From Paracoccaceae bacterium (lineage in GTDB: Bacteria; Pseudomonadota; Alphaproteobacteria; Rhodobacterales; Rhodobacteraceae), in the NCBI GenBank assembly GCA_026989055.1, contig JALSKC010000043.1, positions 62,001-126,000 of the forward strand: a stretch of DNA of 64,000 nt. Reading direction: 5' to 3'. Below the pieces are notes generated by a model, which had not been told where the DNA came from, ran no database searches, and worked only from the letters and a program-made list of their open reading frames with translations. The stretch's first letter is position 1, and each line of letters begins with the position of its first letter. Positions 23,747 through 33,045 of the stretch are shown here, piece by piece. A program made the translations under genes and the position numbers.

Positions 23747-26158
23747 TCAGAACGTGGTCGAGATGGTCAGGTCGAAGTTCTGTTCCTGGTCGTAGGGCTG
23801 GCGCTGGAGAACCCGCGAGAAGTTGAAGCGCAGCGGGCCGATCGGGGTTTTCCAGAACAGGGAGAACCCGGCGCTGGAGCGCAGCTGCATCGAATCATCC
23901 ACCAGCCCGCCATTGGTATTGTCCAGCCCCCAGAGCGAACCGATGTCGAAGAACAGCCCGCCGGTGATGCCCAGCTCCTCGGGGATGCCGAGCGGAAATT
24001 CGGTTTCGAAACGGGCGACCGCGAAATAGTTGCCGCCCAGCGCATCGCGGTTGGCCACCGTCAGGTCGCGCGGGCCCACCCCGGCCGGCGCGAAGCCGCG
24101 CATTCGCGCCGAGGTGAGGAAGAAACGGTCGTTGAGCGTGCTGACACCGCCCAGCGAGTCCAGCGCGCCGCCTTCCAGCGTCACCCGCAGCGTCACCTCC
24201 TCGTTGAGGATCCGGGTCTCGGCCCCCAGCGTCGCCGTGGTCTTGATCCAGCGGGCATCGCCGCCCAGCCCCGCGAAGTCCTGCCCGAAGCGCAGCAGCA
24301 CGCCAGCATTCGGGTTCAGCCCGCGGTTGCGGGTATCGTAGCTGAAGCTGTAGCCAAGCGCGCTGGCCGTGCTGGCGCCGGCGGCCTCTTCGGCCAGCAG
24401 GATCGGCGAGGAGCCGGCGGCGACGTTGAAGATGCGCTCGCGCGACAGCGTGTAGCGCAGCCCGAGCGAACTGTTCTCGCCCAGCGGGAAGGTGAAGGCC
24501 GGACGCAGCAGGAGCTTTTCCGTGTCATAGCGGGTATAGTCGAATTCGGTCTGGCGGTATTCGCCATCGAAGCGGAAGCTCAGATCGCGCCCGAGAAAGG
24601 CCGGCTCGATGAAGGTCACCCCGCCGTTGGCGTTGTCCAGCCCGAACCTGAGGTCGAAGTTCAGCGTCTGGCCGCGCCCCATGAAGTTGCGCTCCTGAAA
24701 GCTGGCGGTGAACCCGAGCCCGGTGGTGAAGTTGTAGGCGGCGCCGAAGCTCAGCGAGCCGGTCTTGCTTTCCTCCACCTCCACATCGACGATCACCCGA
24801 TCCTCGCTCCGCCCCTGGCGGGCCCGCACGCGCGCCTCGGAGAACAGCCCCAGGGCATTGATCCGCGCCGCCGCCTCGCGGATCTCGCGCGGGTTGAACG
24901 GATCCCCCTCGACCAGGCGGAACTGGCGCCGGATCACCCGGTCGAGCGTGGTCGCATTGCCGGAAATGTCGATTCGCTCGACGATGATGCGCGGCCCCTC
25001 GACCAGGACGAATTCCACATCCAGGCTCAGGCTGCGCGGGTTGCGGCTGATGCGCGGATCGACCCGCACCAGGTTGTGCCCCAGGCGCAGCGCCTGGCGC
25101 TCCATCCGCTCGATCGCCGCATCCACCGCCTGCGGAGAGTAGACCTGGCCGCTGCGGATGCGCGCAAGCCGTTCGAAGCCGGTCGCATCGAGCCCCTCCA
25201 CCTCGCTGCTGACGGTGACCTCGCCGAAGCGGAACTGCTGCCCCTCGCGCAGGGTGAAGGTGACGAAGAAGGCGTTGCGCTCGCGCGAGAACTCGCTGCT
25301 GACGTTCAGCACCTGGAAATCCGCGTAGCCGCGCGCCTGGTAGAAGTCGCGCAGCAGCACCTTGTCGAGCGCGATCCGCTCCTCCACGAAGATGTCCTTG
25401 CGGATCAGGGCGCGCAGCGCCCCGGCCTGCCTGGTCTCCAGAACCCGCCGCAGCCGGCGGTCGGAAAAGGCCCGGTTGCCCACGAAGGAGAGGCGCTCGA
25501 TCTCGACGACCCGCCCTTCGCTGACCTCGAACACCACATCGACCCGGTTGTTCGGCCGGTGGATGATGCGCGGGGTAACGCTCGTCGACAGCCGCCCCTG
25601 GTCGCGGTAGGCCTCCAGCAGTGCCGCGGCATCCTGCTCCACGGTCGCCGGGTTGAACGCCTGGCGCGGCCGCGAGCGGATCAGCGCCAGCGCCTGCTCG
25701 TCGGACAGCCGCGCATTGCCCTCCACATTGACCCGGCCGATCACCGGGTATTCCTTCACCCGGATCACCAGCCGGTTGCCGCGCGGCAGAAGCTCCACGG
25801 TTTCGAACAGCCCGGTGGCCATGAGCCGCTGAAAGGCGGCATTCAGCTCGGCCGCGCTCAGCCCCTGCCCGGGCGCGATCCCGGTATGCGACAGGACCGA
25901 GGCATCATCCAGGTTGTCGTTTCCCTCTACCGAAATGCGCACGAAGCGGTATTCCTGCGCCAGCGCCCCCCCGGCGGAAACTCCGGCGAGGCCGGCCGCC
26001 AGCGCCAGCGCCGCAAGCAGCCCCGCCAGCCACCGGCGCAGGTGGCGGCAGGCTTCGGCGCACCCCGCGCCTCCCCGCCCCGGGAATGCCCGGACCGGGA
26101 ACAGCCCGGCCAAGAATGCCCCGACCTTGCGCTTGCGGCGGTAAGACTGACTGCTCAT
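23747..26158 (-). CDS. bamA: Outer membrane protein assembly factor BamA
   Basis: An 803-residue outer-membrane protein, the core of the BAM machine that inserts beta-barrels. A basic N-terminus (MSSQSYRRKRK) and a long hydrophobic core form an extended signal peptide to about residue 65, cleaved near ALAQEYRF. Five POTRA domains follow (about 70-430), then the Omp85 barrel, ending in aromatic TTF as expected for BamA. ATG 26158 is chosen; 30 more upstream codons are encoded by the 21-bp repeat and read as RGRKRPE repeats, so they are rejected. rseP lies upstream but about 1 kb away, unusually far. Confidence 0.95.
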   Translation of the reverse strand: MSSQSYRRKRKVGAFLAGLFPVRAFPGRGGAGCAEACRHLRRWLAGLLAALALAAGLAGVSAGGALAQEYRFVRISVEGNDNLDDASVLSHTGIAPGQGLSAAELNAAFQRLMATGLFETVELLPRGNRLVIRVKEYPVIGRVNVEGNARLSDEQALALIRSRPRQAFNPATVEQDAAALLEAYRDQGRLSTSVTPRIIHRPNNRVDVVFEVSEGRVVEIERLSFVGNRAFSDRRLRRVLETRQAGALRALIRKDIFVEERIALDKVLLRDFYQARGYADFQVLNVSSEFSRERNAFFVTFTLREGQQFRFGEVTVSSEVEGLDATGFERLARIRSGQVYSPQAVDAAIERMERQALRLGHNLVRVDPRISRNPRSLSLDVEFVLVEGPRIIVERIDISGNATTLDRVIRRQFRLVEGDPFNPREIREAAARINALGLFSEARVRARQGRSEDRVIVDVEVEESKTGSLSFGAAYNFTTGLGFTASFQERNFMGRGQTLNFDLRFGLDNANGGVTFIEPAFLGRDLSFRFDGEYRQTEFDYTRYDTEKLLLRPAFTFPLGENSSLGLRYTLSRERIFNVAAGSSPILLAEEAAGASTASALGYSFSYDTRNRGLNPNAGVLLRFGQDFAGLGGDARWIKTTATLGAETRILNEEVTLRVTLEGGALDSLGGVSTLNDRFFLTSARMRGFAPAGVGPRDLTVANRDALGGNYFAVARFETEFPLGIPEELGITGGLFFDIGSLWGLDNTNGGLVDDSMQLRSSAGFSLFWKTPIGPLRFNFSRVLQRQPYDQEQNFDLTISTTF

Positions 26159-26179
26159 ATGCCCCTCACATGCCCCGTT

Positions 26180-26236
26180 CCGGCCCCGTTCCGGTCTCTT
26201 CCGGCCCCGTTCCGGTCTCTTCCGGCCCCGTTCCGG
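26180..26236. repeat. 21-bp tandem repeat before bamA
   Basis: Copies at 26180-26200 and 26201-26221 are identical and a partial third ends at 26236. It lies in the putative bamA leader, 22 bp before the start codon. Confidence 0.9.
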
Positions 26237-26299
26237 CATCCCGGACACGCCTTACCGGCAGGCCCCGGGCCCGGCGCGGACCGCACACACAGGATCGTG

Positions 26300-26326
26300 A
26301 GTATCGGGATTGGCGCAGCTTGTCAA
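26300..26326 (-). promoter_or_regulatory. Putative bamA promoter
   Basis: On the minus strand, TTGACA (26326-26321) is a perfect -35 hexamer. GATACT (26305-26300) matches 4 of 6 in a -10 at a short 15-bp spacing. The leader to bamA would be about 135 nt and contain the 21-bp repeat. This would give bamA a promoter independent of rseP. Confidence 0.4.
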
Positions 26327-26377
26327 AACCGGAAGAGAAGCACCGGAAAGCCGGCAGGGAACGGCCAGAGCCGCCAG

Positions 26378-26452
26378 ATCCGGGAAACGGCATCCGGGAA
26401 ACGGCTCCGGGAAGCGAGGCGGCGAGAGCAGCGGGGACAAGGCGGGGACAAG
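26378..26452. repeat. Two short tandem duplications
   Basis: ATCCGGGAAACGGC occurs twice in a row (26378-26405). GCGGGGACAAG occurs twice in a row (26431-26452). Both are exact or nearly so and unrelated to each other in sequence. Confidence 0.8.
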
Positions 26453-26510
26453 GGAAGGAAGGACGGGGCTGACGGGGCCGGAACCGGGAACCGCCGGTGA
26501 GCGGCCGGGC

Positions 26511-26544
26511 GGGTGCAACACGCCTGTGGGTGCAACACGCCTGT
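26511..26544. repeat. 17-bp exact tandem duplication
   Basis: GGGTGCAACACGCCTGT is present at 26511-26527 and again at 26528-26544 with no change. Confidence 0.9.
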
Positions 26545-26766
26545 GACGGCATGCCTGCGAAAACGGCCCCGAAAGCGCGCCAGAACGGTGCCAGGACGGG
26601 CGCGGAAGCGGAAAGGCGGCAGGGGAGGGTTCCGCCCGGCGCCGAGCACTCGCACCGGCGGCCTGCCGACGCAGCGGAGACCGCTTCGAAGAAGCGCAGA
26701 ACCGCTGCCTCTAAGGAACTGCCCCCGAAGATGCTGCGATGCTGCGCGCCCGGGGCGCGGAGCGGC

Positions 26767-26892
26767 TCAGAGCGAGCCGACGAAGGCCCCCAGCCACAGC
26801 GCGGCGGCGATGGTCGCGATATAGAGCAGCCGGTCCCGGTTGAGGTTGAGCAGGAGCGAAAGTCCCCGAACGCCGGTCTGGATGGTTTGCAT
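26767..26892 (-). CDS. Small membrane protein, 41 residues
   Basis: A 42-codon frame in the long rseP-bamA gap, same strand as both. It starts MQTIQTGVRGLSLLLNLNRD and continues with one hydrophobic segment, about residues 21-40, containing LLYIATIAAALWLGAFVG, then ends. The ribosome site GGGAAGAAGACC sits at good spacing before the ATG at 26892. An amphipathic basic head plus a single transmembrane helix suggests an inner-membrane microprotein. I recall similar unannotated peptides in roseobacters, but I cannot verify that here. Function unknown; position suggests envelope biogenesis. Confidence 0.65.
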   Translation of the reverse strand: MQTIQTGVRGLSLLLNLNRDRLLYIATIAAALWLGAFVGSL

Positions 26893-27201
26893 GGTCTTCT
26901 TCCCGTGTCGTCCCGTCAGTCGCCCGAGCCGTCAGTCGCCGGTCGGCCGCCCGTTCGCACCGCCCGCCCCGCCGCACCGGCCGTTTCGTGGCGGCTTCTG
27001 CTGCGTGGCGGCTGCGCCTGCCGGAACGATAGCCGCCGATTGCGGCAGGACTGTGGCCACGCGATGGTCTTCCCGCCTTTTTCCCGCCGCTGCCCCCGGC
27101 AGCAGAGTGACGCAGACGCCGGAGACGGCCCCGGGCGCCCGGCTTCCCGCCCCGGCCGGCCAGGGAGAGGCGATCAGGAGATGCGACCAGGAGCGGCGCG
27201 A
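26893..27201. other. Spacer between rseP and the microprotein gene
   Basis: 309 bp with no gene seen. Imperfect short direct repeats occur near both ends (CGTCAGTCGCC twice around 26915-26940; GCGATCAGGAG/GCGACCAGGAG around 27169-27200). No clear terminator for rseP is visible. Confidence 0.55.
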
Positions 27202-28536
27202 TCAGGGGCAGCGCAAGTCGTTGCTCAGCGCAAACAGCATCAGGGCCAGGATCACCGCCAGCCCGAACGCCATCATCAGCCGCATCGCCCCGTCGCCGGG
27301 CGGGCGGCCGCGCAGCGCCTCGTAGGCGTGGAACATCAGGTGGCCGCCGTCGAGCACGGGGATCGGAAACAGGTTCAGAAAGCCGACCGCGGTGGACAGC
27401 ACCGCGATGAACCAGACGAAGCTGAGCAGCCCCTGGCTGGCCGCCTGCCCCGAGGTCTGGGCGATCCCCACCGGCCCGCGCAGGTTGCAGCTCGAGATCG
27501 CGCCGATCACCACATGGTAGAGCCCGCTGACGCTGGCCCGCATGATGTACCAGGTCTGATCCAGCCCGTAGCCGAGCGCTTCGAAAGGCCCCGGCCGCTC
27601 GGTCCGGGGCTCGAACAGCATGCCGCCGGTGATCCCGATCAGCCAGCGGGTCTCGAAACCGCCCTCCGGCAGCGGCAGGTCAACCCGCTTCGGGCGCAGC
27701 GTGACCTCGATCTCCTCTCCCCCGCGCCAGACTCCGAGCCGCAGCGCCCGCCCCTTCGATCCTCCCACGATCTCGCGCAGTTCGGCGAAGGTGGCCACCG
27801 GCTCCCCGTCAACCGACAGGATCACGTCGCCGCGGGCAAGCCCCGCCTCGAGCGCCGCCGAACCGGGCGACAGCCCCAGCACCAGCGGCGGGTAGGGATG
27901 TGCCCCCAGCGCCGGCGTTTCCGTCCCGTCCCGGCGCACCAGATAGCCGAGGTCGTTTCGCGGCGGCAGCGTCTCGACGAAGGCGGGAAACTCCTCCAGC
28001 GGCGGCGTCGGCCTGCCCTCGATCGCCAGGATCTCGTCGCCGGCCCGCAGGCTCTGGGCATAGGGCACCGCGCGCAGCTCGGCGATGGTGAGCGGATCGG
28101 CCGGCACCCCCCGCCATCCGATGATCGCGCCGAAGATCAGGATCGAGAGGGCGAAGTTGAACAGCGGCCCGGCCGCCACCGTCACCGCCCGCGCCCAGAG
28201 CGGCGCCCCGTGCATGCTCCGCCGGCGCTCCGCCGGGGTCATGGCCTCCAGCGCCGCGCCGTCGCGCCCGCTGGCGGCGCTGCTGTCGCCCCTGAAGCGC
28301 ACGTAGCCGCCCACCGGCAGGGCCGCGATCTGCCAGCGCGTGCCGCGCCGGTCGGTGCGCGAGAAGAGCACCGGCCCCATCCCGAGCGAGAACACCTCGG
28401 CATCGATCCCGGACCAGCGCCCGACGATGTAGTGACCGTATTCATGCACCGCGACGATGATCAGCAGGGCGATGACGAAAGCCCCGACGGTGAAGAGAAA
28501 GTTCCCGAACGACGGGATCAGCCCGATGATGTCCAC
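27202..28536 (-). CDS. rseP: Site-2 protease RseP (M50 family)
   Basis: A 444-residue inner-membrane zinc protease that cleaves transmembrane anti-sigma factors and leftover signal peptides. The first membrane segment carries HEYGH in VAVHEYGHYIVGRWSG. Two PDZ-like regions lie in the periplasmic part (about residues 120-310), and the second zinc ligand motif is VLDGGHLMFHAYE near the C-terminus. The start codon is GTG at 28536; no better ATG is in frame. It lies between dxr and the microprotein/bamA. Confidence 0.94.
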   Translation of the reverse strand: MDIIGLIPSFGNFLFTVGAFVIALLIIVAVHEYGHYIVGRWSGIDAEVFSLGMGPVLFSRTDRRGTRWQIAALPVGGYVRFRGDSSAASGRDGAALEAMTPAERRRSMHGAPLWARAVTVAAGPLFNFALSILIFGAIIGWRGVPADPLTIAELRAVPYAQSLRAGDEILAIEGRPTPPLEEFPAFVETLPPRNDLGYLVRRDGTETPALGAHPYPPLVLGLSPGSAALEAGLARGDVILSVDGEPVATFAELREIVGGSKGRALRLGVWRGGEEIEVTLRPKRVDLPLPEGGFETRWLIGITGGMLFEPRTERPGPFEALGYGLDQTWYIMRASVSGLYHVVIGAISSCNLRGPVGIAQTSGQAASQGLLSFVWFIAVLSTAVGFLNLFPIPVLDGGHLMFHAYEALRGRPPGDGAMRLMMAFGLAVILALMLFALSNDLRCP

Positions 28537-28568
28537 TCTTGATGTCCGCCCTTGTCAATCCGCCCGTA

Positions 28569-29753
28569 TCAATCCGCGTTTTCGAGCCGCGCCATCGCCG
28601 CATCGGCCTGCCTGCGTGCCAGATGGTCCGCCCGAACGACCATATCAAGGGGCGGCACCGCATCGGCCCGCAGCGCCCCGGAGGCCTCCAGCGTCTCGAG
28701 AACCGCCTCGACCACCCGCGCCATGTCCATGAAACCGATCCGCCCGGCGATGAACCCGTCCAGCGCCCGCTCCTTGGCGGCGTTGAAGGCGGCCCCGGCC
28801 AGCCCGCCCGTCGCCATCACCTCGCGCGCCAGGCGCAGCGCCGGAAAGCGCGCCTCGTCCGGCGGTTCGAAGCGCAGCCGGCCGATGCGGGCCAGGTCGA
28901 GCCGCTCCACCGGCAGCTCCCGGCGCCGCGGCCAGTTCAGCGCATAGCCGATCGCATGGCGCATGTCCGCCACCCCGAGATGCGCCATCAGCGCCCCGTC
29001 GCGAAAGCCCACCAGCGCATGGACCAGGCTTTCCGGGTGGACGAGCACCTCTATCTGCTCCGGCGAGAAGCCGAAGAACTCTTTCGTCTCTATGACTTCC
29101 AGCGCCTTGTTGAACATGGATGCGCTGTCGATGGTGATCCGCTGCCCCATCTTCCAGTTGGGGTGGTTCAGCGCCTGTTCCAGGCTCGCGCGGGCCAGCC
29201 GGCTGACGGGCCAGTCGCGGAAGGGGCCGCCCGAAGCGGTGATGATCACCCGCTCGACCGCAGAGACATCCTCTCCGACCAGGGCCTGGAATATTGCCGA
29301 ATGCTCGCTGTCCACCGGCAGGATGGTGGCCCCGTGACGCGCCGCACCGGCCAGCAGGAGCGGCCCCGCAGTCACCAGGCTCTCCTTGTTCGCCAGCGCC
29401 AGGGTCGCGCCCTGCTCCAGCGCCGCAAGCCCCGGCGCCAGCCCGGCGATGCCCACGATCGCCGACATCACCCATTCCGCCGGGCGTGCCGCCGCCTCGA
29501 CCAGCGCCTCCGCCCCGGCGGCGGCCTCGATGCCGCTTCCGGCCAGCGCCGCCTTCAGCGCCGCATGCAGGGCCGGATCCGCCACCACCGCCAGTTCGGC
29601 GCCGAATTCGCGCGCATCCGCCGCCAGCCGCGCCACGTTGCGCCCGCCGCTGAGCGCGACCACCGAGAACTCTTCCCTGCGCCGGCGGATCAGGTCGAGC
29701 GTGTTCTGCCCGATCGAGCCGGTGGCGCCGAATATCGAGACCCTGCGCGTCAT
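28569..29753 (-). CDS. dxr: 1-deoxy-D-xylulose 5-phosphate reductoisomerase
   Basis: A 394-residue NADPH-dependent enzyme making methylerythritol phosphate, the committed step of the MEP isoprenoid route. FGATGSIGQNTLDLI is the nucleotide motif at residues 6-20. The metal-binding DSEHSAIFQ segment and the HPNWKMGQRITIDSASMFNK signature follow. An in-frame GTG at 29756 precedes the ATG at 29753; the ATG is preferred. It feeds UppS two genes upstream with isoprenoid precursors. Confidence 0.95.
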   Translation of the reverse strand: MTRRVSIFGATGSIGQNTLDLIRRRREEFSVVALSGGRNVARLAADAREFGAELAVVADPALHAALKAALAGSGIEAAAGAEALVEAAARPAEWVMSAIVGIAGLAPGLAALEQGATLALANKESLVTAGPLLLAGAARHGATILPVDSEHSAIFQALVGEDVSAVERVIITASGGPFRDWPVSRLARASLEQALNHPNWKMGQRITIDSASMFNKALEVIETKEFFGFSPEQIEVLVHPESLVHALVGFRDGALMAHLGVADMRHAIGYALNWPRRRELPVERLDLARIGRLRFEPPDEARFPALRLAREVMATGGLAGAAFNAAKERALDGFIAGRIGFMDMARVVEAVLETLEASGALRADAVPPLDMVVRADHLARRQADAAMARLENAD

Positions 29754-29777
29754 CACCCGTTCGCCGCCCCGCCTCCC

Positions 29778-30596
29778 TCAGGAACCTGCCGGCCACAGCC
29801 GGGCGGCCAGCCACAGCAGGACCAGCAGCCCCGGCGCCGCGCCGATCAGCCCGTCGAAACGGTCCAGCAGCCCGCCGTGGCCCGGGATCAGCCCCGAGGA
29901 ATCCTTGACCCCGGCCGCGCGCTTGATCGCGCTTTCGGCCATATCCCCGGCCTGGGCGGCCAGCGACAGCAGCAGCGCGCCGGCAACCGGCAGCCCCGGC
30001 GCCACCGGAAGCATCGGGCCCAGCGCCGCTCCGACCAGCGCCGCCCCGAGCCAGCCGGCCAGGGTGCCGCTCCAGGTCTTCTTCGGCGAAATCCGCGGCA
30101 GGACCTTCGGCCCGCCCAGGATCTTCCCGGCGAAATAGCCGGCGACATCGGTGGCGATCACCACCGCCAGCAGCCAGAGCAGCCAGCCGGCTCCCAGCCC
30201 GAGCCGGATCATCACCAGGGCGATGGCCGCGGCAATGATCGCGGCGCCATAGCCGAGGAAGATCAGCCGCCCCCGCCCCCCCAGCCGCTCCTGCCCGAGC
30301 GCCAGCGCCCCGACCAGCGGCACCGCCAGGAGCGTGCCCAGCCCGACCAGCCCGCTGCCGAGGGCCGAGAACATCACCCCGATCGCAGCGACGATGCCCA
30401 GCATCGCCGCATCGGCCGGCCGGCGCGGGGCCAGCATCCGCGCCAGCTCCCAGATCATCGCCCCGCACCCCAGCGCCGCGAGCGCCTGAAACCACGCCCC
30501 GCCGGCCCAGAGCGCGCCGCCGCCCAGCGCCAGCATGACCGCCGCGCTCAGCAGGCGCGGGCGCAGGTCGTCCCATCTGCGGGCCTTCGCACCCAT
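29778..30596 (-). CDS. cdsA: Phosphatidate cytidylyltransferase
   Basis: A 272-residue membrane enzyme making CDP-diacylglycerol for phospholipid synthesis. It has about seven to eight hydrophobic segments and the CDP-alcohol synthase signature near the C-terminus, DMAESAIKRAAGVKDSSGLI followed by PGHGGLLDRFDG. ATG 30596 lies 4 bp after the uppS stop. The extended frame upstream of this ATG reads through uppS in another frame and is rejected. Confidence 0.94.
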   Translation of the reverse strand: MGAKARRWDDLRPRLLSAAVMLALGGGALWAGGAWFQALAALGCGAMIWELARMLAPRRPADAAMLGIVAAIGVMFSALGSGLVGLGTLLAVPLVGALALGQERLGGRGRLIFLGYGAAIIAAAIALVMIRLGLGAGWLLWLLAVVIATDVAGYFAGKILGGPKVLPRISPKKTWSGTLAGWLGAALVGAALGPMLPVAPGLPVAGALLLSLAAQAGDMAESAIKRAAGVKDSSGLIPGHGGLLDRFDGLIGAAPGLLVLLWLAARLWPAGS

Positions 30597-30600
30597 CCGC

Positions 30601-31359
30601 TCACCCGGAGACGGCGCCGAAACGGCGCTCGCGCCGGCTGTATCCGGCCAGGATCTCGGCAAAGATCTCCCGGGTGAAATCGGGCCAGAGCGTATCCACG
30701 AATTCGTATTCGGCATAGGCCGACTGCCAGAGCAGGAAGTTGGAGATCCGCGCCTCGCCGGAGGTGCGGATCACCAGATCCGGATCGGGCAGAACGTAGG
30801 TATCGAGATAGCGCGCCAGGGTCTCGGCATCCACGTCCTCCGGGTCCAGCCGGCCATTCTTCACGTCGCGCGCCAGACGCCGGGTGGCGCGCGCCACCTC
30901 GTCGCGGCCACCGTAGTTGATCGCGATGGTCAGATGCAGCGCCTCGTTGCCGGCGGTCAGCACCTCCAGCCGGTGCATCATCTCGACCAGCTTCGGTTCC
31001 AGCCGGTCCCTGTCGCCGATGAAGCGCACCCGCACGCCATTGTCGCGAAGCGCGGTGGCCTCCTTGACGATGTAGCGCTTGAACAACGTCATCAGACCGG
31101 CCACCTCGGCCTGGGTCCGCTTCCAGTTTTCGGTCGAGAAGGCGAAGACCGTCAGATACTCGACTCCGAATTCCGGACAGCACTCGACGATCTCGCGCAC
31201 CCGCCGCCCGCCGGCCTGGTGGCCAAAGAGGCGCGGCTTGCCCCGCGCCTGTGCCCAGCGGCCGTTGCCATCCATGATGATCGCCACATGGCGAGGTCCC
31301 CCCCGGGGGGGACCTTCGCCGCTGCCGCTCTGAGGCCGGATGGCGTCCTGCTTGGTCAT
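30601..31359 (-). CDS. uppS: Isoprenyl (undecaprenyl) diphosphate synthase
   Basis: A 252-residue cis-prenyltransferase making the lipid carrier for peptidoglycan and polysaccharides. The family motif HVAIIMDGNGRWAQARGKPR holds the catalytic Asp; FSTENW and RTSGEARISNFLLWQSAYAE are the later conserved blocks. ATG 31359 is used, 7 bp after the frr stop. The N-terminal 25 residues before the first motif are Ser/Gly/Pro-rich. Confidence 0.95.
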   Translation of the reverse strand: MTKQDAIRPQSGSGEGPPRGGPRHVAIIMDGNGRWAQARGKPRLFGHQAGGRRVREIVECCPEFGVEYLTVFAFSTENWKRTQAEVAGLMTLFKRYIVKEATALRDNGVRVRFIGDRDRLEPKLVEMMHRLEVLTAGNEALHLTIAINYGGRDEVARATRRLARDVKNGRLDPEDVDAETLARYLDTYVLPDPDLVIRTSGEARISNFLLWQSAYAEYEFVDTLWPDFTREIFAEILAGYSRRERRFGAVSG

Positions 31360-31366
31360 GGCCCGT

Positions 31367-31930
31367 TCATACCTGCATGATCTCGCCCTGCTTGCTTTCC
31401 AGTGCCGCGTCGATCGCCGCGATGGCGGCATCGGTCAGTTTCTGCACCTCGTCCGACCAGATCTTGAAATCATCCTCGGACATGCCTTCGGCCTTCGCCT
31501 TCTTCAGCTGGTCCATGCCGTCCCGGCGCACGTTTCGCACGGCAATGCGGGCATTTTCCGCATATTGCGCGGCAACCTTGGACAATTCGCGCCGCCGCTC
31601 CTCGTTGAGCTCGGGAATCGGCAGCCGGATGATGGTGCCGTCGACCACCGGGTTGATCCCGAGCCCGCTTTCGCGGATCGCCTTCTCGGCCGCTCCCACG
31701 AGCGACCTGTCCCAGATATTGATGGTCAGCATCCGCGGTTCGGGCACGTTCACCGTGCCCAGCTGGTTGAGCGGCGTCGCACTGCCATAGGCCTCGACGG
31801 TGATCGGTTCCACCATCGCCGCCGAGGCGCGGCCCGTGCGCAGCGAGGCGAATTCCTGCCGGAGCGCGTGCATCGCCCCGTCCATCCGCCGCTGCAGGTC
31901 GTCCAGATCGATCTCGAATTCCTCCGCCAT
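31367..31930 (-). CDS. frr: Ribosome recycling factor
   Basis: A 187-residue factor that, with EF-G, splits terminated ribosomes. The whole RRF fold is present, with [20 protein letters not shown] near residue 25 and the C-terminal [14 protein letters not shown] helix. The ATG at 31930 starts [12 protein letters not shown], the normal RRF N-terminus. The frame remains open for 53 codons upstream through a 16-bp tandem repeat, giving non-RRF sequence. It pairs with pyrH upstream as in most bacteria. Confidence 0.96.
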   Translation of the reverse strand: MAEEFEIDLDDLQRRMDGAMHALRQEFASLRTGRASAAMVEPITVEAYGSATPLNQLGTVNVPEPRMLTINIWDRSLVGAAEKAIRESGLGINPVVDGTIIRLPIPELNEERRRELSKVAAQYAENARIAVRNVRRDGMDQLKKAKAEGMSEDDFKIWSDEVQKLTDAAIAAIDAALESKQGEIMQV

Positions 31931-31939
31931 CCTTCGCTC

Positions 31940-31984
31940 TTCCGCTTGCCGTTTCTTCCGCTTGCCGTTTCTTCCGCTTGCCGG
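31940..31984. repeat. 16-bp tandem repeat between pyrH and frr
   Basis: TTCCGCTTGCCGTTTC occurs at 31940-31955 and 31956-31971, then a partial copy to about 31983. It lies just upstream of the frr ribosome site. Confidence 0.9.
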
Positions 31985-32075
31985 TCCCGCCCCGGCACCT
32001 GCGCCGCCTGCCGCCCGGGGCGGGATCCGGGGCGGAACTTCCGCCTCTGCCTGTCCTTCCGTCCGCCTGTCTATT

Positions 32076-32885
32076 TCAGTTGCCGACAATTGTATAGGTG
32101 CCCTGCCCCTGCAGAATTCCGCGAAACCCGCCGGGTTCGTCGAGCGAAAAGACGATGATCGGCAGGTCGTTGTCGCGCGCCAGCGCGATGGCCGAAGCGT
32201 CCATCACCCCCAGATGCCGGGCCAGCACATCGTCATAGCTGATCCGCTCGTAGCGCTTCGCATCGGCAAAGCGGGCCGGATCCCTGTCATAGACCCCGTC
32301 AACCTTGGTGCCCTTGAAGATCGCCTCGCAGGCCATCTCGCTGGCCCGCAGGGTCGCCGCCGTGTCGGTGGTGAAATAGGGGTTTCCGGTGCCGGCCGCA
32401 AAGATGCAGACCCGCCCCTTTTCCAGGTGGCGCACGGCGCGCCGGCGGATGTAGGGTTCGCAGACCTGATCCATCGGAATCGCGCTGATCACCCTGGTAT
32501 GGATGCCCAGCGTTTCCAGCGCGCTCTGCATCGCCAGCGCGTTCATCACGGTCGCCAGCATGCCCATGTAGTCGGCGGTGGTGCGCTCCATCCCCTGGGC
32601 GCTGCCCTGCAGCCCCCGGAAGATGTTGCCGCCGCCGATCACCATGCAGATCTCGACACCCATCTCGTGGACGGACTTCACCTCGCCGGCGATCCGCGCC
32701 ACCGTGGGCGGGTGCAGCCCGTAACCCTGGTCGCCCATCAGCGCCTCGCCGGAAATCTTCAGCAGCACGCGCCGATATCTGGACGCCGGCGCGCCTTTCT
32801 CCGCCGTTTCCCTTTCCGCCGTTTCCGGAGATGCGCATCCCGCCTGCGGCTGCCCCCCCTGCGCCGCGCCCTCCTGCTCGTCCAT
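32076..32885 (-). CDS. pyrH: Uridylate kinase
   Basis: A 269-residue hexameric UMP kinase of the amino-acid kinase fold. Motifs [24 protein letters not shown] and [13 protein letters not shown] are diagnostic. A 35-residue Gln/Gly/Glu-rich N-terminal extension precedes the usual start, and an alternative initiation closer to the [12 protein letters not shown] segment cannot be ruled out. rpsB-tsf, its common neighbours, are not here; miaA starts divergently 160 bp away. A weak TTGAAC-N17-CATCCT promoter is visible on this strand at 32955-32927. Confidence 0.95.
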   Translation of the reverse strand: MDEQEGAAQGGQPQAGCASPETAERETAEKGAPASRYRRVLLKISGEALMGDQGYGLHPPTVARIAGEVKSVHEMGVEICMVIGGGNIFRGLQGSAQGMERTTADYMGMLATVMNALAMQSALETLGIHTRVISAIPMDQVCEPYIRRRAVRHLEKGRVCIFAAGTGNPYFTTDTAATLRASEMACEAIFKGTKVDGVYDRDPARFADAKRYERISYDDVLARHLGVMDASAIALARDNDLPIIVFSLDEPGGFRGILQGQGTYTIVGN

Positions 32886-33045
32886 CTTCGCTTGCCCCCC
32901 GATTGCGGCCGGAATTCTTTTGCCGCAGGATGTCCGAAAAACCGGGGGTGTTCAATGCGCGAAAGAGAGGAATGGGAAACTTCCCGCCCGGCCGGGGCAG
33001 GCCGTCGCCAGCCGCAGGGAGGGGCGCCGGGCGGCGGAAGGTTGC

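Larger units (their letters stand above)
26159..26766. other. Repeat-rich spacer before bamA, about 600 bp
   Basis: No credible gene. It holds at least four separate tandem duplications: a 21-bp unit (26180-26236, 2.7 copies), 14 bp (26378-26405), 11 bp (26431-26452) and 17 bp (26511-26544), and one promoter-like site. Open frames here translate to low-complexity Arg/Pro sequence. Confidence 0.6.

Noticed and set aside
26323-26655. 110-codon minus-strand open frame in the bamA spacer
   Set aside because: Arg/Pro/Phe-rich translation of duplicated DNA, with no ribosome site and no family resemblance.
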